From NCBI RefSeq assembly GCF_003129605.1, contig NZ_QBDX01000001.1, positions 620,001 to 684,000 on the forward strand: a stretch of DNA of 64,000 bases, written 5' to 3'. Shown piece after piece: positions 11,452-19,114 of this stretch. The notes beneath the pieces were generated by a model. That model ran no database searches, was not told the origin of the DNA, and worked only from the letters and a program-made list of their open reading frames with translations. Origin of the DNA: Hyphobacterium indicum. GTDB lineage: Bacteria > Pseudomonadota > Alphaproteobacteria > Caulobacterales > Maricaulaceae. Within the stretch, counting starts at the first letter, position 1; each line of letters starts with the position of its first letter. Position numbers and translations under genes: made by a program.

Positions 11452-11907
11452 ATGACTGCCCCCGATCTCAAAGTACGTGCCGCGCGACCCAAGGACTCTG
11501 AAGCCATTGCGCGCCTCTCGCGCGAGCTGAATGAAGTCGTCAACGACTCCACCGAGCACTGCACGCCGGAAAATATTCGCAGCACGCTCTTTTACCACGA
11601 TGCCAGCTTCCATGTTCTGATTGCCGAGAAGGAGGGCCTGCCCGTCGGTTATGCCGTATGGCACGCCTATTATGACAGCGGTCACGGTGGCGCCGGGGCA
11701 TGGTTGGCGGAAGTTTGCGTGGGCAAGGACGGACGCGGCGAGGGCGCCGGCCGCGCCCTGTTCGAGGCGGTCGTCGAGGATGTGCGCGACAGCCCGGCCA
11801 CCTTCATGATGTGGACGAGTTCGGAAACCGACGCCGCCGAGGCGCTTTATGAGAGCTCTGGCGGTAGCTCCAAATCGGTCAAACGCTGGGAATTGAACGG
11901 GTTGTAG
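11452..11907 (+). CDS. GNAT family N-acetyltransferase
   Basis: A 151-residue cytosolic acetyltransferase with the full GNAT fold. It shows an N-terminal VRAARPKDSEAIARL segment and the acetyl-CoA loop GKDGRGEGAGRALFEAV at about residues 91-107, then the MMWTSSETDAAEALYESSGG tail that typically forms the last strands. The substrate is unknown. It is the intact counterpart of the broken copy at 9857 and starts eight bases after the channel gene, with AGGAG upstream of the ATG. Confidence 0.88.
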   Translation: MTAPDLKVRAARPKDSEAIARLSRELNEVVNDSTEHCTPENIRSTLFYHDASFHVLIAEKEGLPVGYAVWHAYYDSGHGGAGAWLAEVCVGKDGRGEGAGRALFEAVVEDVRDSPATFMMWTSSETDAAEALYESSGGSSKSVKRWELNGL

Positions 11908-11911
11908 TCAA

Positions 11912-12334
11912 ATGCCGCAGACCGTTCTGACGCTATCCACCTCGGGGCCCGACCTGTATGATTTTACCGCCTCTGCCGCCCGCTTTGTTGCTGAGACTGC
12001 AGGCAGGGAGGGCCTGCTCACCTGCTTTGTCCGGCACACTTCCTGTTCGCTCCTGATCCAGGAAAATGCAGATCCGGATGTGCGCCGCGATCTGGATGAA
12101 TTCTTCCGCCGCCTGGTGCCGCCCGGAGACAGCGCGTCCATGTCCTGGCTCCGCCATACCGCGGAAGGACCGGATGACATGCCGGCCCATATCAAGGCCG
12201 CGCTGACCGCCTCCTCGCTCTCCATCCCGGTGACAAATGGCCAGCTGGCACTCGGCACCTGGCAGGGCCTTTTCCTGTTCGAGCATCGCGCCCGCCCGCA
12301 TGAGCGGGAAATTGTGTTGCATCTGTCCAAATGA
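11912..12334 (+). CDS. YjbQ/UPF0047 family protein
   Basis: A 140-residue protein of the YjbQ family, small beta-rich proteins reported in some bacteria to have weak thiamine-phosphate synthase activity. Family marks are TCFVRHTSCSLLIQENADPDVRRDLDEFF, HTAEGPDDMPAHIKAAL and LALGTWQGLFLFEHR. The conserved His and acidic residues that form a probable metal site are present. It begins four bases after the GNAT stop and is probably co-transcribed with it. The family is certain; the physiological role is not established. Confidence 0.9.
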   Translation: MPQTVLTLSTSGPDLYDFTASAARFVAETAGREGLLTCFVRHTSCSLLIQENADPDVRRDLDEFFRRLVPPGDSASMSWLRHTAEGPDDMPAHIKAALTASSLSIPVTNGQLALGTWQGLFLFEHRARPHEREIVLHLSK

Positions 12335-12337
12335 AAA

Positions 12338-12359
12338 CGCCGCCCGGCATGGGGCGGCG
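12338..12359 (-). terminator. Terminator for the CBS-domain gene
   Basis: An 8-bp GC stem (CGCCGCCC against GGGCGGCG, six-base loop) lies in the convergent gap between YjbQ and the CBS gene. Read on the minus strand it is followed by TTTT (complement of 12334-12337), so it best serves the CBS gene. Confidence 0.65.
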
Positions 12360-12385
12360 CATTCGATGGCATTTGCGGCCGCGTA

Positions 12386-12814
12386 TCACGCAGCCTTACG
12401 GGTGTCCTCCCCGGCAATTCCGCCGAGCGCTCTGCCAGCAGCAGATGCATCGGACCGCTCCGCAATGTCGGCGAGGCTGACCATTCCGACCAGGCGCTTG
12501 TCTTCATTCACCACCGGCAGGCGGCGGACTGCGTTATCGGCCATGTTGCGCGCCACATCCGCGGCATCGTCACCGGCACGGCAATACAAGACGTCCTGAG
12601 TCATTGCAGACTGGACCGGCTGGTCGCAATTAAGGCCTTTGGCCACGACATTCCTGACTATATCCCGGTCGGTGATGACGCCGATCAGCTTGTCGTGCTG
12701 ATGAACCGGCAAAATACCGACTTCATTTTCCGACATGATCACCGCCGCGTCGTGGACGGTCGCGTCCGGCGTCGTGATATGCGCCTCGGGGGTCATGATG
12801 TCTTTGATTTTCAT
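12386..12814 (-). CDS. CBS-pair domain protein
   Basis: A 142-residue protein made of two CBS motifs (residues about 8-60 and 73-125), a fold that senses adenosyl ligands such as AMP, ATP or SAM. Motif lines are IMSENEVGILPVHQHDKLIGVITDRDIVRNVV and MADNAVRRLPVVNEDKRLVGMVSLADIAE. The ATG at 12814 (MKIKDIM) was chosen over an in-frame upstream ATG at 12880 because AAAGGAG sits just before it and the domain begins there. It stands alone as a small stand-alone CBS protein with no partner enzyme beside it. Confidence 0.88.
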   Translation of the reverse strand: MKIKDIMTPEAHITTPDATVHDAAVIMSENEVGILPVHQHDKLIGVITDRDIVRNVVAKGLNCDQPVQSAMTQDVLYCRAGDDAADVARNMADNAVRRLPVVNEDKRLVGMVSLADIAERSDASAAGRALGGIAGEDTRKAA

Positions 12815-12927
12815 GCTTGCACTCCTTTCATAACTGAATGGGTACAGCCTCCGACGTGGGAAATCGTAATGCGGTGTCAACCACCGGACTTTTGAGGCCC
12901 TCCTGGATTCCGGACATCAATTCATAT

Positions 12928-12962
12928 GAGAACGGGCGGTCCTGCAGGGACCGCCCGTTCTC
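12928..12962 (-). terminator. Long perfect hairpin after gene 12981-13403
   Basis: A perfect 15-bp stem (12928-12942 with 12948-12962, five-base loop) lies 18 bases past the stop of the minus-strand gene. No clear T-run follows on either strand, so it may terminate transcription without one or stabilise the mRNA end. Confidence 0.6.
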
Positions 12963-12980
12963 GAAGAATGGCCGTCACCG

Positions 12981-13403
12981 TCAATAGCCGAGCGAGATCA
13001 CCCGGGCGCACTGCCCGGCCTCGAACATGTTTTCATATCGCGTGTAATCGACTTCGGCACAGGCGGCATTGTCCGGGTCCATCTGATAGCGTACGAAAAT
13101 ATTCGATTCATCCGCGCGGTATTGAAGCAGGAGCGATGTGGCCGCGGCGATACCGCCGGGTTGGTTTCCGCCGGTGAAGGTCATGGCAATACCATTGCAA
13201 TGGAAGACCAGCCCGCTTTGCGCCATCCAGATCCGGAAGACGCGGCAGGTCGTGAATTCAGCCGGTGTCACCGGGGCGTAGCTCCCCTGGACGCGGGCCG
13301 GCTGCTGAGCAGGCTGAACGCGTTGCTGTGCCTCCGCAATCGCTGTGAAGCCAGCCAGTGTCAGGCCGAAGGCCAGAGCGGTCGTCGAGAGTATCCGTTT
13401 CAT
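12981..13403 (-). CDS. Exported protein of unknown function
   Basis: A 140-residue protein with a clear signal peptide (MKRILSTTALAFGLTLAGFTAIAEA, cleavage probably before QQRV). A Gln/Pro-rich linker is followed by a compact domain with three cysteines (CRVFRIW, HCNGIA, CAEVDY) plus one near the C-terminus (QCARVISLGY), which could form two disulfides in the periplasm. The ATG at 13403 has GGAG upstream and starts the signal peptide; an in-frame ATG at 13472 would add a non-signal extension. No family is recognised. It is the last of three exported genes on this strand that follow the HTH regulator. Confidence 0.7.
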   Translation of the reverse strand: MKRILSTTALAFGLTLAGFTAIAEAQQRVQPAQQPARVQGSYAPVTPAEFTTCRVFRIWMAQSGLVFHCNGIAMTFTGGNQPGGIAAATSLLLQYRADESNIFVRYQMDPDNAACAEVDYTRYENMFEAGQCARVISLGY

Positions 13404-13526
13404 TTCAGTCTCCGTTTTCGGGTCGAATGTGCTGGATCCACGGGCTGGAGGACGTCGCCGCCTGAAAACCATAGGGTCGCCATAACCTTATAGTCTCTCC
13501 AGCCCGAAGATTGGAGCATTAATCGA

Positions 13527-13961
13527 TCAGCACTCCGTCATGCGGTCGATGGCGTCGTCGGCCAGGCGTTCCCGTGTCGTCCGGCGATCCCGGTTGCGGT
13601 CGTTGGCCCTTGAACCGAAAAGCGCCCCGGCAAGAGCATTGGCAGCTTCCCGGCGCACGACATTGCCAATCGTCGGGCAGTCCGGATCATGCGCGGCTTC
13701 CTGCGCAAACCGGTTGTCGATTTCGTCGGGTTCGACGCCGGCGCTGGCATTTTTTACTTCCGTATAGTTGAGCGACATTTGCTCCGCAGGAAGCGCAGCG
13801 CTAGCAGCCTGAGCATGTTGAACCGCTGGCAGGATCAGCCCCGCCTGGGGCGTGTTTCCAGAGATTTCCGCGCGGTGGGGTGGCAGGTTGTCGGCAGCAA
13901 CCGGAAAAGAGATGAGAGCAGCAGCCGCCATCATGGTGCCGGAAAAAATCATGCGTTTCAT
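13527..13961 (-). CDS. Exported protein sharing a C-terminal motif with its neighbour
   Basis: A 144-residue protein with a signal peptide (MKRMIFSGTMMAAAALISFPVAA). Residues about 38-92 match the C-terminal part of the product of 14064-15287: both contain PQAGL(I/L)LPAVQ, an NYT, then (V/I)EPDEIDN followed by AQEA. After this comes DPDCPTIGNVVRREAANALAGALFGSRAND and a basic tail ending in Cys. The gene is not recognised. The shared segment suggests a common binding or sorting module, and the order suggests co-expression with its neighbour. Confidence 0.7.
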   Translation of the reverse strand: MKRMIFSGTMMAAAALISFPVAADNLPPHRAEISGNTPQAGLILPAVQHAQAASAALPAEQMSLNYTEVKNASAGVEPDEIDNRFAQEAAHDPDCPTIGNVVRREAANALAGALFGSRANDRNRDRRTTRERLADDAIDRMTEC

Positions 13962-14024
13962 TACAGTTTTCCTCTTTCAGGGACCGCGGCGCGATCCCTG
14001 TCTTGATGTTGAAGGGTGGGGGAG

Positions 14025-14048
14025 CAGGCAGCTCCTCAGAGCTGCCTG
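14025..14048 (-). terminator. Hairpin between the two motif-sharing exported genes
   Basis: A perfect 10-bp stem (CAGGCAGCTC, loop CTCA, then its complement) lies 15 bases past the stop of gene 14064-15287. No T-run follows on the minus strand, so it may be a partial terminator or an mRNA-processing stem that sets the ratio of the two products. Confidence 0.5.
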
Positions 14049-14063
14049 ACTGGAGGGTAACGG

Positions 14064-15287
14064 CTAGTTGCCGTCACTCCGCGGGCTGTCCTGCAGGGTA
14101 TCCATGTAAGCATCCTGCGGTTCGGCGTCGGCTTCCTGTGCCACGGAGTTATCGATCTCGTCCGGCTCGATACCGCCGGCCCGGTTTTCAAGGCCGGTGT
14201 AGTTGATCGTCCCCTGGTCTGCGGATGTTTCGTCCTGTTCAGACCGGACTTGTTGAACCGCCGGAAGTAACAGTCCCGCTTGTGGCTCGGCCGGGCCATT
14301 AACGGTATCGCGGCGGCCTCGACGCACCGGAGCCGGCCGGTCCTGTTTGGACACATCGGCCATCTTGCGGCCGTCATTATTGACATCGCCGGTCGCGACA
14401 TGGACCCCGCCTGTGTATGCGGCCCGCGGCCGGCCGCCGCCATCATTCGCGGGTGTTCTGACCCTCTGCGGGCGGGCACGGGCCGGCGGCTCGCTTGTGG
14501 CGGGCGGTTGACTGTTGGCGCCACGGGCCGTTGACGTGCCGCGTGCCCGGTTCGGGACAGGCGCGGTCAGCGTGTTGGCCCCGCCAACCGAGGTGATGAC
14601 GTCCTGGATGTCCGGATCGCCATGGTAGAAGATGTGAACCGGTACTTCGATGGCGCGGAGGCCCGCATACTCGCCAGACGTGCTTTGGCTCTGATAGCTG
14701 CACCAGCCGACCGCGTTCAGCGTGATTGCCGTTTCGAACACATCATCCACACGAAGGAAGTCCGCTTCGCTGCCGGCCCCTTGCTCGACATAGTGATCGA
14801 GGCGGCCTTCGACGTATTCGACGGGATTGAAGGTGCCGAGATTGAGTCCTCCATTCCAGCTTGACGGCAGGTCAAGCGTGGTCTGGATGGAAAAATTCTC
14901 CAGCGTGTGATTGCCATTGAAAGTCTGCGTCTGAGAAGCTCCCCATGTGCCGAGTGGAAGCAGGTCAGCACCATTGGGTGCGGCAACCACATTGGCATTG
15001 CCGAACAGGATGCGGGCCCGAAGCGCGCCGGTCTGGCCCTGGTTGAAGGATTTGCACCACACTTGGCCGGTCACATGGAATTCCGGATCATCCGATACCA
15101 TCCGCAAGTCACGGTCAGCCGGATCGGTCGAGTTTGACATATTGCGGACCGAGATATTCACGGCCGGTATGTTTGACGTCACGATGATATCGTGCACAGC
15201 AAAGCTGAAATCGGTTTGATCAGCAATAACCGGGGCAGAAAGGGCCGAAAGCGCAAGGCTTCCGATCAGGGTATGTTTCAGGCTCAT
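14064..15287 (-). CDS. Large exported protein of unknown function
   Basis: A 407-residue protein with a signal peptide (MSLKHTLIGSLALSALSAPVIA). Residues about 23-225 form a beta-rich domain with two cysteines (QVWCKSF, GWCSYQS). Then comes a Pro/Arg/Ala-rich low-complexity linker (about 235-310) and a C-terminal segment with PQAGLLLPAVQ and GIEPDEIDN that also occurs in the next protein. A short DVNNDGRKMAD stretch resembles part of an EF-hand calcium loop but is not a full one. ATG 15287 is preferred over ATG 15299 because GGAG is seven bases before it. It is divergent from the HTH regulator. No family is recognised. Confidence 0.7.
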   Translation of the reverse strand: MSLKHTLIGSLALSALSAPVIADQTDFSFAVHDIIVTSNIPAVNISVRNMSNSTDPADRDLRMVSDDPEFHVTGQVWCKSFNQGQTGALRARILFGNANVVAAPNGADLLPLGTWGASQTQTFNGNHTLENFSIQTTLDLPSSWNGGLNLGTFNPVEYVEGRLDHYVEQGAGSEADFLRVDDVFETAITLNAVGWCSYQSQSTSGEYAGLRAIEVPVHIFYHGDPDIQDVITSVGGANTLTAPVPNRARGTSTARGANSQPPATSEPPARARPQRVRTPANDGGGRPRAAYTGGVHVATGDVNNDGRKMADVSKQDRPAPVRRGRRDTVNGPAEPQAGLLLPAVQQVRSEQDETSADQGTINYTGLENRAGGIEPDEIDNSVAQEADAEPQDAYMDTLQDSPRSDGN

Positions 15288-15410
15288 ATTTTTCTCCATT
15301 GAGCTGGACCGGCTCGTCCCTCAACGAAAGCGCGGCAGTAACGGCGCGCTCTTTGACGCGGTCTGCAGCCTTCGCCAAGGTGCAGGCAGGCACAACAACG
15401 CGCTCCCGGG

Positions 15411-15449
15411 GTTGCACCTGCATGCAACTTTGTTGCATCGGAATGCAAC
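15411..15449. promoter_or_regulatory. Double palindromic operator upstream of the HTH regulator
   Basis: Two copies of GTTGCA-N6-TGCAAC lie at 15411-15428 and 15432-15449. Both have a six-base spacer, and their starts are 21 bases apart, about two helical turns, so two dimers could bind on one face. The site ends 18 bases before the regulator ATG and lies between two divergent genes. It is most likely the binding site of the regulator itself; this is inferred from position and symmetry. Confidence 0.7.
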
Positions 15450-15467
15450 CCGTGACAAAATTTCTGG

Positions 15468-16340
15468 ATGGGATCGATATCTTTCTCCGAAAAGCTCCGC
15501 ATGGTGCTGAAATCACTGTCGATCAGCCGGGCCGGACTGGCGGCCGGGCTGAATGTCGACAAGTCACTGGTTGGCCGCTGGGCATCCGGCGCGGTAAAGC
15601 CCTCCGAGCATAATCTCTCCCTTCTCACCCAGTTTATCGCCGAGCGGGTGGACGGTTTTTCGATGCTGGACTGGGATGCCGATATCGGCGCTTTTTCGGC
15701 ACGGCTCGGCGTGGATGGCCCTGTCAGCGACATTTCCATGCGCAACTGGTTGCCTGAAGCCTTGCTGGAAGAAGCCACGCGGGGCGCAAAGAGACGGGCG
15801 GTCTCATATGACGGGATCTGGCGCTCGACACGCTTTTCCAGCGATCTGCCCGGCCGTTTCCTGCACGACATTACAATGATCCGCTCCAATGAGCTCGGTG
15901 TCATCGATTTCTCGTCCGGTATAGAGGGCATCCGCTACCGGGGCCGGGCGCTGCTCTTGCAACACCAGCTTTTCTCCATGGCGGCGGACGAGGACAGCGT
16001 GACCATGATGTTCGGCATTTTCAACGGCGTGGCCCGGCAAAAGGCGGAGGTGCTGGACGGGCTGTCAATCGGCACCTTGCGCGATGCCGGCAGTTCACCT
16101 GCCTGTTCGGCGGTCATCATGCACCGGATTTCGGATCTGACCGGTGATGCCGCCAATGACGAGAAATTGTTTGAGGCCTCGGTGGCAGCGCAGAACCCGC
16201 TGGCACCTGAAGGGTCCGTGCCGGACGATATCCGCGCGCACCTCGAAAACACGGCAAAGGGCTCCCCCGGCCTGATGCGGATGTTCTTCCAGAATTCCAT
16301 GGCCCGCGGCCCCGTTCTGGACTCCGGCATATCGGGCTGA
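15468..16340 (+). CDS. HTH-domain transcriptional regulator
   Basis: A 290-residue protein with an N-terminal XRE/Cro-like helix-turn-helix (about residues 8-55: KLRMVLKSLSISRAGLAAGLNVDKSLVGRWASGAVKPSEHNLSLL). The C-terminal part of about 190 residues is not recognised and may sense a ligand or be a dimer domain. It is transcribed away from the exported-protein cluster, and two perfect inverted repeats lie just ahead of its start, so autoregulation and control of the cluster are likely. The Shine-Dalgarno is weak; ATG 15468 was kept because it leaves the whole HTH intact. Confidence 0.75.
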   Translation: MGSISFSEKLRMVLKSLSISRAGLAAGLNVDKSLVGRWASGAVKPSEHNLSLLTQFIAERVDGFSMLDWDADIGAFSARLGVDGPVSDISMRNWLPEALLEEATRGAKRRAVSYDGIWRSTRFSSDLPGRFLHDITMIRSNELGVIDFSSGIEGIRYRGRALLLQHQLFSMAADEDSVTMMFGIFNGVARQKAEVLDGLSIGTLRDAGSSPACSAVIMHRISDLTGDAANDEKLFEASVAAQNPLAPEGSVPDDIRAHLENTAKGSPGLMRMFFQNSMARGPVLDSGISG

Positions 16341-16400
16341 ACAATCCGGCCAGCCGCGCTAGACTGCAGGCTCTGATTCGCATCGAAAAGGGCTGCTGCC

Positions 16401-16691
16401 ATGTCGACCGACCGCACGCTGGGTTCCAAATCCAACAAATCCAAATATGACTGTTATGACGATCTCGCCGACAATGAGCCCTACTTCGTCATCCGCGCCG
16501 ATGATCCGTTGTCCAATGCGCTGGTCGAGCTGCACGCCTATATCGGGGCCGGTCAGCCGGGCGCAGCGCATAACAAGCTGGCCGAGATCATGGAGCTGAC
16601 CCGGGATCGTCCGCCGCGCCCGTCCGACAGCCCGAAATACCGCGAGACCTTCGCCATTTCCTCGGCGATGGAGAAGTGGCGGGAAGGCTAG
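16401..16691 (+). CDS. Small conserved-type hypothetical protein
   Basis: A 96-residue hydrophilic protein without signal peptide or membrane segment. The N-terminus is Ser/Lys-rich (STDRTLGSKSNKSKYD); the core (DDPLSNALVELHAYIGAGQPGAAHNKLAEIMELTRDRP) is predicted helical. AAAGGG precedes the ATG. It lies 60 bases after the HTH regulator on the same strand. No family recognised. Confidence 0.6.
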   Translation: MSTDRTLGSKSNKSKYDCYDDLADNEPYFVIRADDPLSNALVELHAYIGAGQPGAAHNKLAEIMELTRDRPPRPSDSPKYRETFAISSAMEKWREG

Positions 16692-16732
16692 ATAACGCGT
16701 CTACATTCAGATGTTTGAAGCGTAAGACGGCC

Positions 16733-17251
16733 TTATGGAGTGACCGCATCCAGGCGCCATGAAAACCCCGTGGATGATTGATCGTGAAATACGCTGCGGA
16801 TCATGACGCCGGGCTGCCCGCCTGGCGTTTCGGTTGCCTGTTCACCGTCCACGCCGGTATCGACTTCATGCCAGGTTGAGCGGGCGAATGCAGGGGCAGC
16901 GGTATAGTCGACAACCCAGGCGTTCTCATCAGGGTTCCAAGAATAGGTCATGACACCGACCCCGCGCGGCGAATACGTATGATTGATGAAACCGTGCCCG
17001 TTCAAATAATACTGGCCGCGAACCTCGGTTGAGTACGACACCGGCTCTTGCCCGGGATTTGTCCGCACATCATTGCACGCAAAATATCCGACCATGAATT
17101 CATAGTCGTCCAGCGCTTCTGCCGCGTCCGGATTGCGCTGGCCAAATGGATGCGCGGCGCTCGGTTCGTATGCGTTCTGAAGGGTGGGTGGCAAAGGGCT
17201 TGCCACCTGTATCGCGGCCGTCATGGCGGAAACAATAATCAAACCCGGCAT
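16733..17251 (-). CDS. Exported protein, possibly lipocalin/DUF1579-like
   Basis: A 172-residue protein with a short hydrophobic N-terminus (MPGLIIVSAMTAAIQVASP) that may be a signal peptide, and GGAGG before the ATG. The line DDYEFMVGYFACNDVR, then GQYYLNGHGFINHTY and GVMTYSWNPDENAWVVDY, recalls the FxxGxW...YDP..W pattern of DUF1579-type beta-barrel proteins, but the match is loose. The function is unknown. Confidence 0.6.
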   Translation of the reverse strand: MPGLIIVSAMTAAIQVASPLPPTLQNAYEPSAAHPFGQRNPDAAEALDDYEFMVGYFACNDVRTNPGQEPVSYSTEVRGQYYLNGHGFINHTYSPRGVGVMTYSWNPDENAWVVDYTAAPAFARSTWHEVDTGVDGEQATETPGGQPGVMIRSVFHDQSSTGFSWRLDAVTP

Positions 17252-17366
17252 CTGCGCCTCCTCTGCAGTTCAACGCGTGCCGGGATAGCAGCACAGGGTT
17301 GGCGGTCTTTCCATGGCCTTCACGGGGATGTGACGGGTGCCGCCTGCGTAAAATGCCTATCCCTCA

Positions 17367-18185
17367 TCAGAGAGCTTGCCCGGTGCCGGGTTTTAGCCAC
17401 GGCTTCAGCTCTGCCTTCCAGCCCGAAGCTGCCGCAATGGCGGCACGCTGTTTCAGATCGAATTCGGCGGTCAGCACGGCTTCATCGCCTCCCGCCTCCG
17501 CCAGCAGCCTCCCGTCCGGTCCCGCAATAACGGAATGACCTCCATACCGAATTCCGTTTTCGGTTCCGCACCGGTTGGCCAGTATGGAATAGACGGAATT
17601 CTGCCGCGCCAGCACCCGCATTTCCCAAGCAAAAAGATCCAGCGGTTCGCCTGCGAGATTGCAGGTCGGCGTGGCAATGATCTCGGCACCCTGCAGGGCG
17701 CAGGCGCGATAGCTCTCCGGAAAGTGCCGGTCGTAACAGATCACAATGCCGACTCTGCCCGCGGCGGTGTCGTAGACATCGAAGCCCGATCCGGACGCAT
17801 AATAGTCCTTCTCCCAGAAATGCTCGAACTGGGCGATATGCACCATTTTTGAAATACCGAGCAGCCGCCCGTCGGCATCAAAGACCGGTGAGGCGTCAAA
17901 GCGTGTGCCGTCCTCGTCCTCGAAATAGATATTGGCCACGGTCACGATACCGTTGGCTTTTGCCATGTCAGCCAGTGCCGCAAATGCGGGATGGCCGGTC
18001 GTCATGGCATAGTGGCCGGCATCCTCATGGCGGCGGACCGGAAAAAAGGGAGACAGCTGGACCTCGGGGAATACCGCCAGCTTCGCGCCGGCGCGCGCTG
18101 CAGCGCCGAGCAACCGCCGGGCGGTTTGCAGATTGTCACCGATATCCGGCGACATGGCATATTGCAGCGCGGCAAGGTGGGTCAT
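17367..18185 (-). CDS. Carbon-nitrogen hydrolase (nitrilase superfamily amidase)
   Basis: A 272-residue cytosolic amidase. The catalytic Glu-Lys-Cys triad is visible as E41 (FPEVQLSPFF), K113 (ISKMVHI) and C150 (IVICYDRHFPESYR). The sequence around HIAQFEHFWEKDYYASGSGF and ALQGAEII resembles N-carbamoylputrescine amidases and beta-ureidopropionases, so an N-carbamoyl amine or amino acid is the likely substrate. It is divergent from panD; if it makes beta-alanine from N-carbamoyl-beta-alanine, the two neighbours would feed the same pool. That link is inferred. Confidence 0.85.
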   Translation of the reverse strand: MTHLAALQYAMSPDIGDNLQTARRLLGAAARAGAKLAVFPEVQLSPFFPVRRHEDAGHYAMTTGHPAFAALADMAKANGIVTVANIYFEDEDGTRFDASPVFDADGRLLGISKMVHIAQFEHFWEKDYYASGSGFDVYDTAAGRVGIVICYDRHFPESYRACALQGAEIIATPTCNLAGEPLDLFAWEMRVLARQNSVYSILANRCGTENGIRYGGHSVIAGPDGRLLAEAGGDEAVLTAEFDLKQRAAIAAASGWKAELKPWLKPGTGQAL

Positions 18186-18280
18186 TGGCTATCCTCGTTG
18201 CAGAATTCAGATGAAGCACTATATCCGCGACGCCCTATGGGTTATATGCGCCGCAACATCTTGAACGGACCGGGTTCGCC

Positions 18281-18646
18281 ATGCGCCTGAAAATGATGAA
18301 ATCCAAGCTTCACCGTGCCGCGGTGACCGAAGCCGATCTTCACTATGAAGGCTCGATCTCGGTCGATATGGATTTTCTCGAAGCATCGGGAATCCTGCCT
18401 TATGAGCAGGTCGATGTGCTGAACATCAATAATGGTGCCCGCTTCACCACCTACACCATCCCGGCCCCGCGCGGCTCGCGCAAATTCGGCATCAATGGTG
18501 CTGCGGCCCGTCTTGCCCAGGTCGGCGACCGGATCATCGTCGTCGCTTATGCCGAGATGGAGGCGGCCGAGGCCGAACGCCATCAGCCCGGAGTTATCGT
18601 GTTTGATGAGCACAACCGGCCGGTGGAAGCGCCTGAAGCTGCTTAA
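18281..18646 (+). CDS. panD: Aspartate 1-decarboxylase precursor
   Basis: A 121-residue pyruvoyl enzyme that makes beta-alanine from aspartate for pantothenate and CoA. The self-processing site is at G24-S25 (HYEGSISVD), which yields the pyruvoyl group. Further family marks are SKLHRA with K9, [38 protein letters not shown] and the C-terminal [11 protein letters not shown]. The start could also be ATG 18293 or 18296, which removes four or five residues. No strong Shine-Dalgarno is seen for any of them. Confidence 0.96.
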   Translation: MRLKMMKSKLHRAAVTEADLHYEGSISVDMDFLEASGILPYEQVDVLNINNGARFTTYTIPAPRGSRKFGINGAAARLAQVGDRIIVVAYAEMEAAEAERHQPGVIVFDEHNRPVEAPEAA

Positions 18647-18688
18647 GATTATCTAGACTCATTTCAGATAGGGTGTCCGGAACAATCA

Positions 18689-19114
18689 ATGGCTTCCGGA
18701 GCAAAAGTGACTTTCCGCGTCGATAAATCCATTATTGATCCGCCGGGTATTTTCCAGGCCTGTCTTCACGGATCCAATGATTACCGGATCAGCATCGAGA
18801 ACGCGCAGACACTCGTGCGGCGCTTTTCCACGGCTCCCCTCAATGGCGTGATTATCGATTATTCCGGCTGCACACTGGGTCATACCATGCAGCAATATAG
18901 CGATATCGCAGCGACATTTGGCGATGGCCTGCCGGACGGCCTGCCCTTTGCCTATGTCTTCAACGAAAAGCAGGTCGCCCACGTCCTTTTCATGACGCGT
19001 CTGTTAACCGGAAAATCCCTCCAGGCGCGCGCCTTCCCGTCAATGGAAGAGGCGCACGCCTGGATTATTCCGGCGGCCGGATTGTATCGCGAAAACCGCG
19101 AACAGGCCGCTTAG
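18689..19114 (+). CDS. Hypothetical protein
   Basis: A 141-residue cytosolic protein with an alternating strand/helix pattern. The central LNGVIIDYSGCTLGHTMQQYSDIA and the ending SMEEAHAWI recall STAS/SpoIIAA-like folds, in which such a tail is typical, but the match is weak. It follows panD by 42 bases on the same strand, and its stop overlaps the stop of the convergent SIMPL gene. The function is unknown. Confidence 0.65.
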   Translation: MASGAKVTFRVDKSIIDPPGIFQACLHGSNDYRISIENAQTLVRRFSTAPLNGVIIDYSGCTLGHTMQQYSDIAATFGDGLPDGLPFAYVFNEKQVAHVLFMTRLLTGKSLQARAFPSMEEAHAWIIPAAGLYRENREQAA

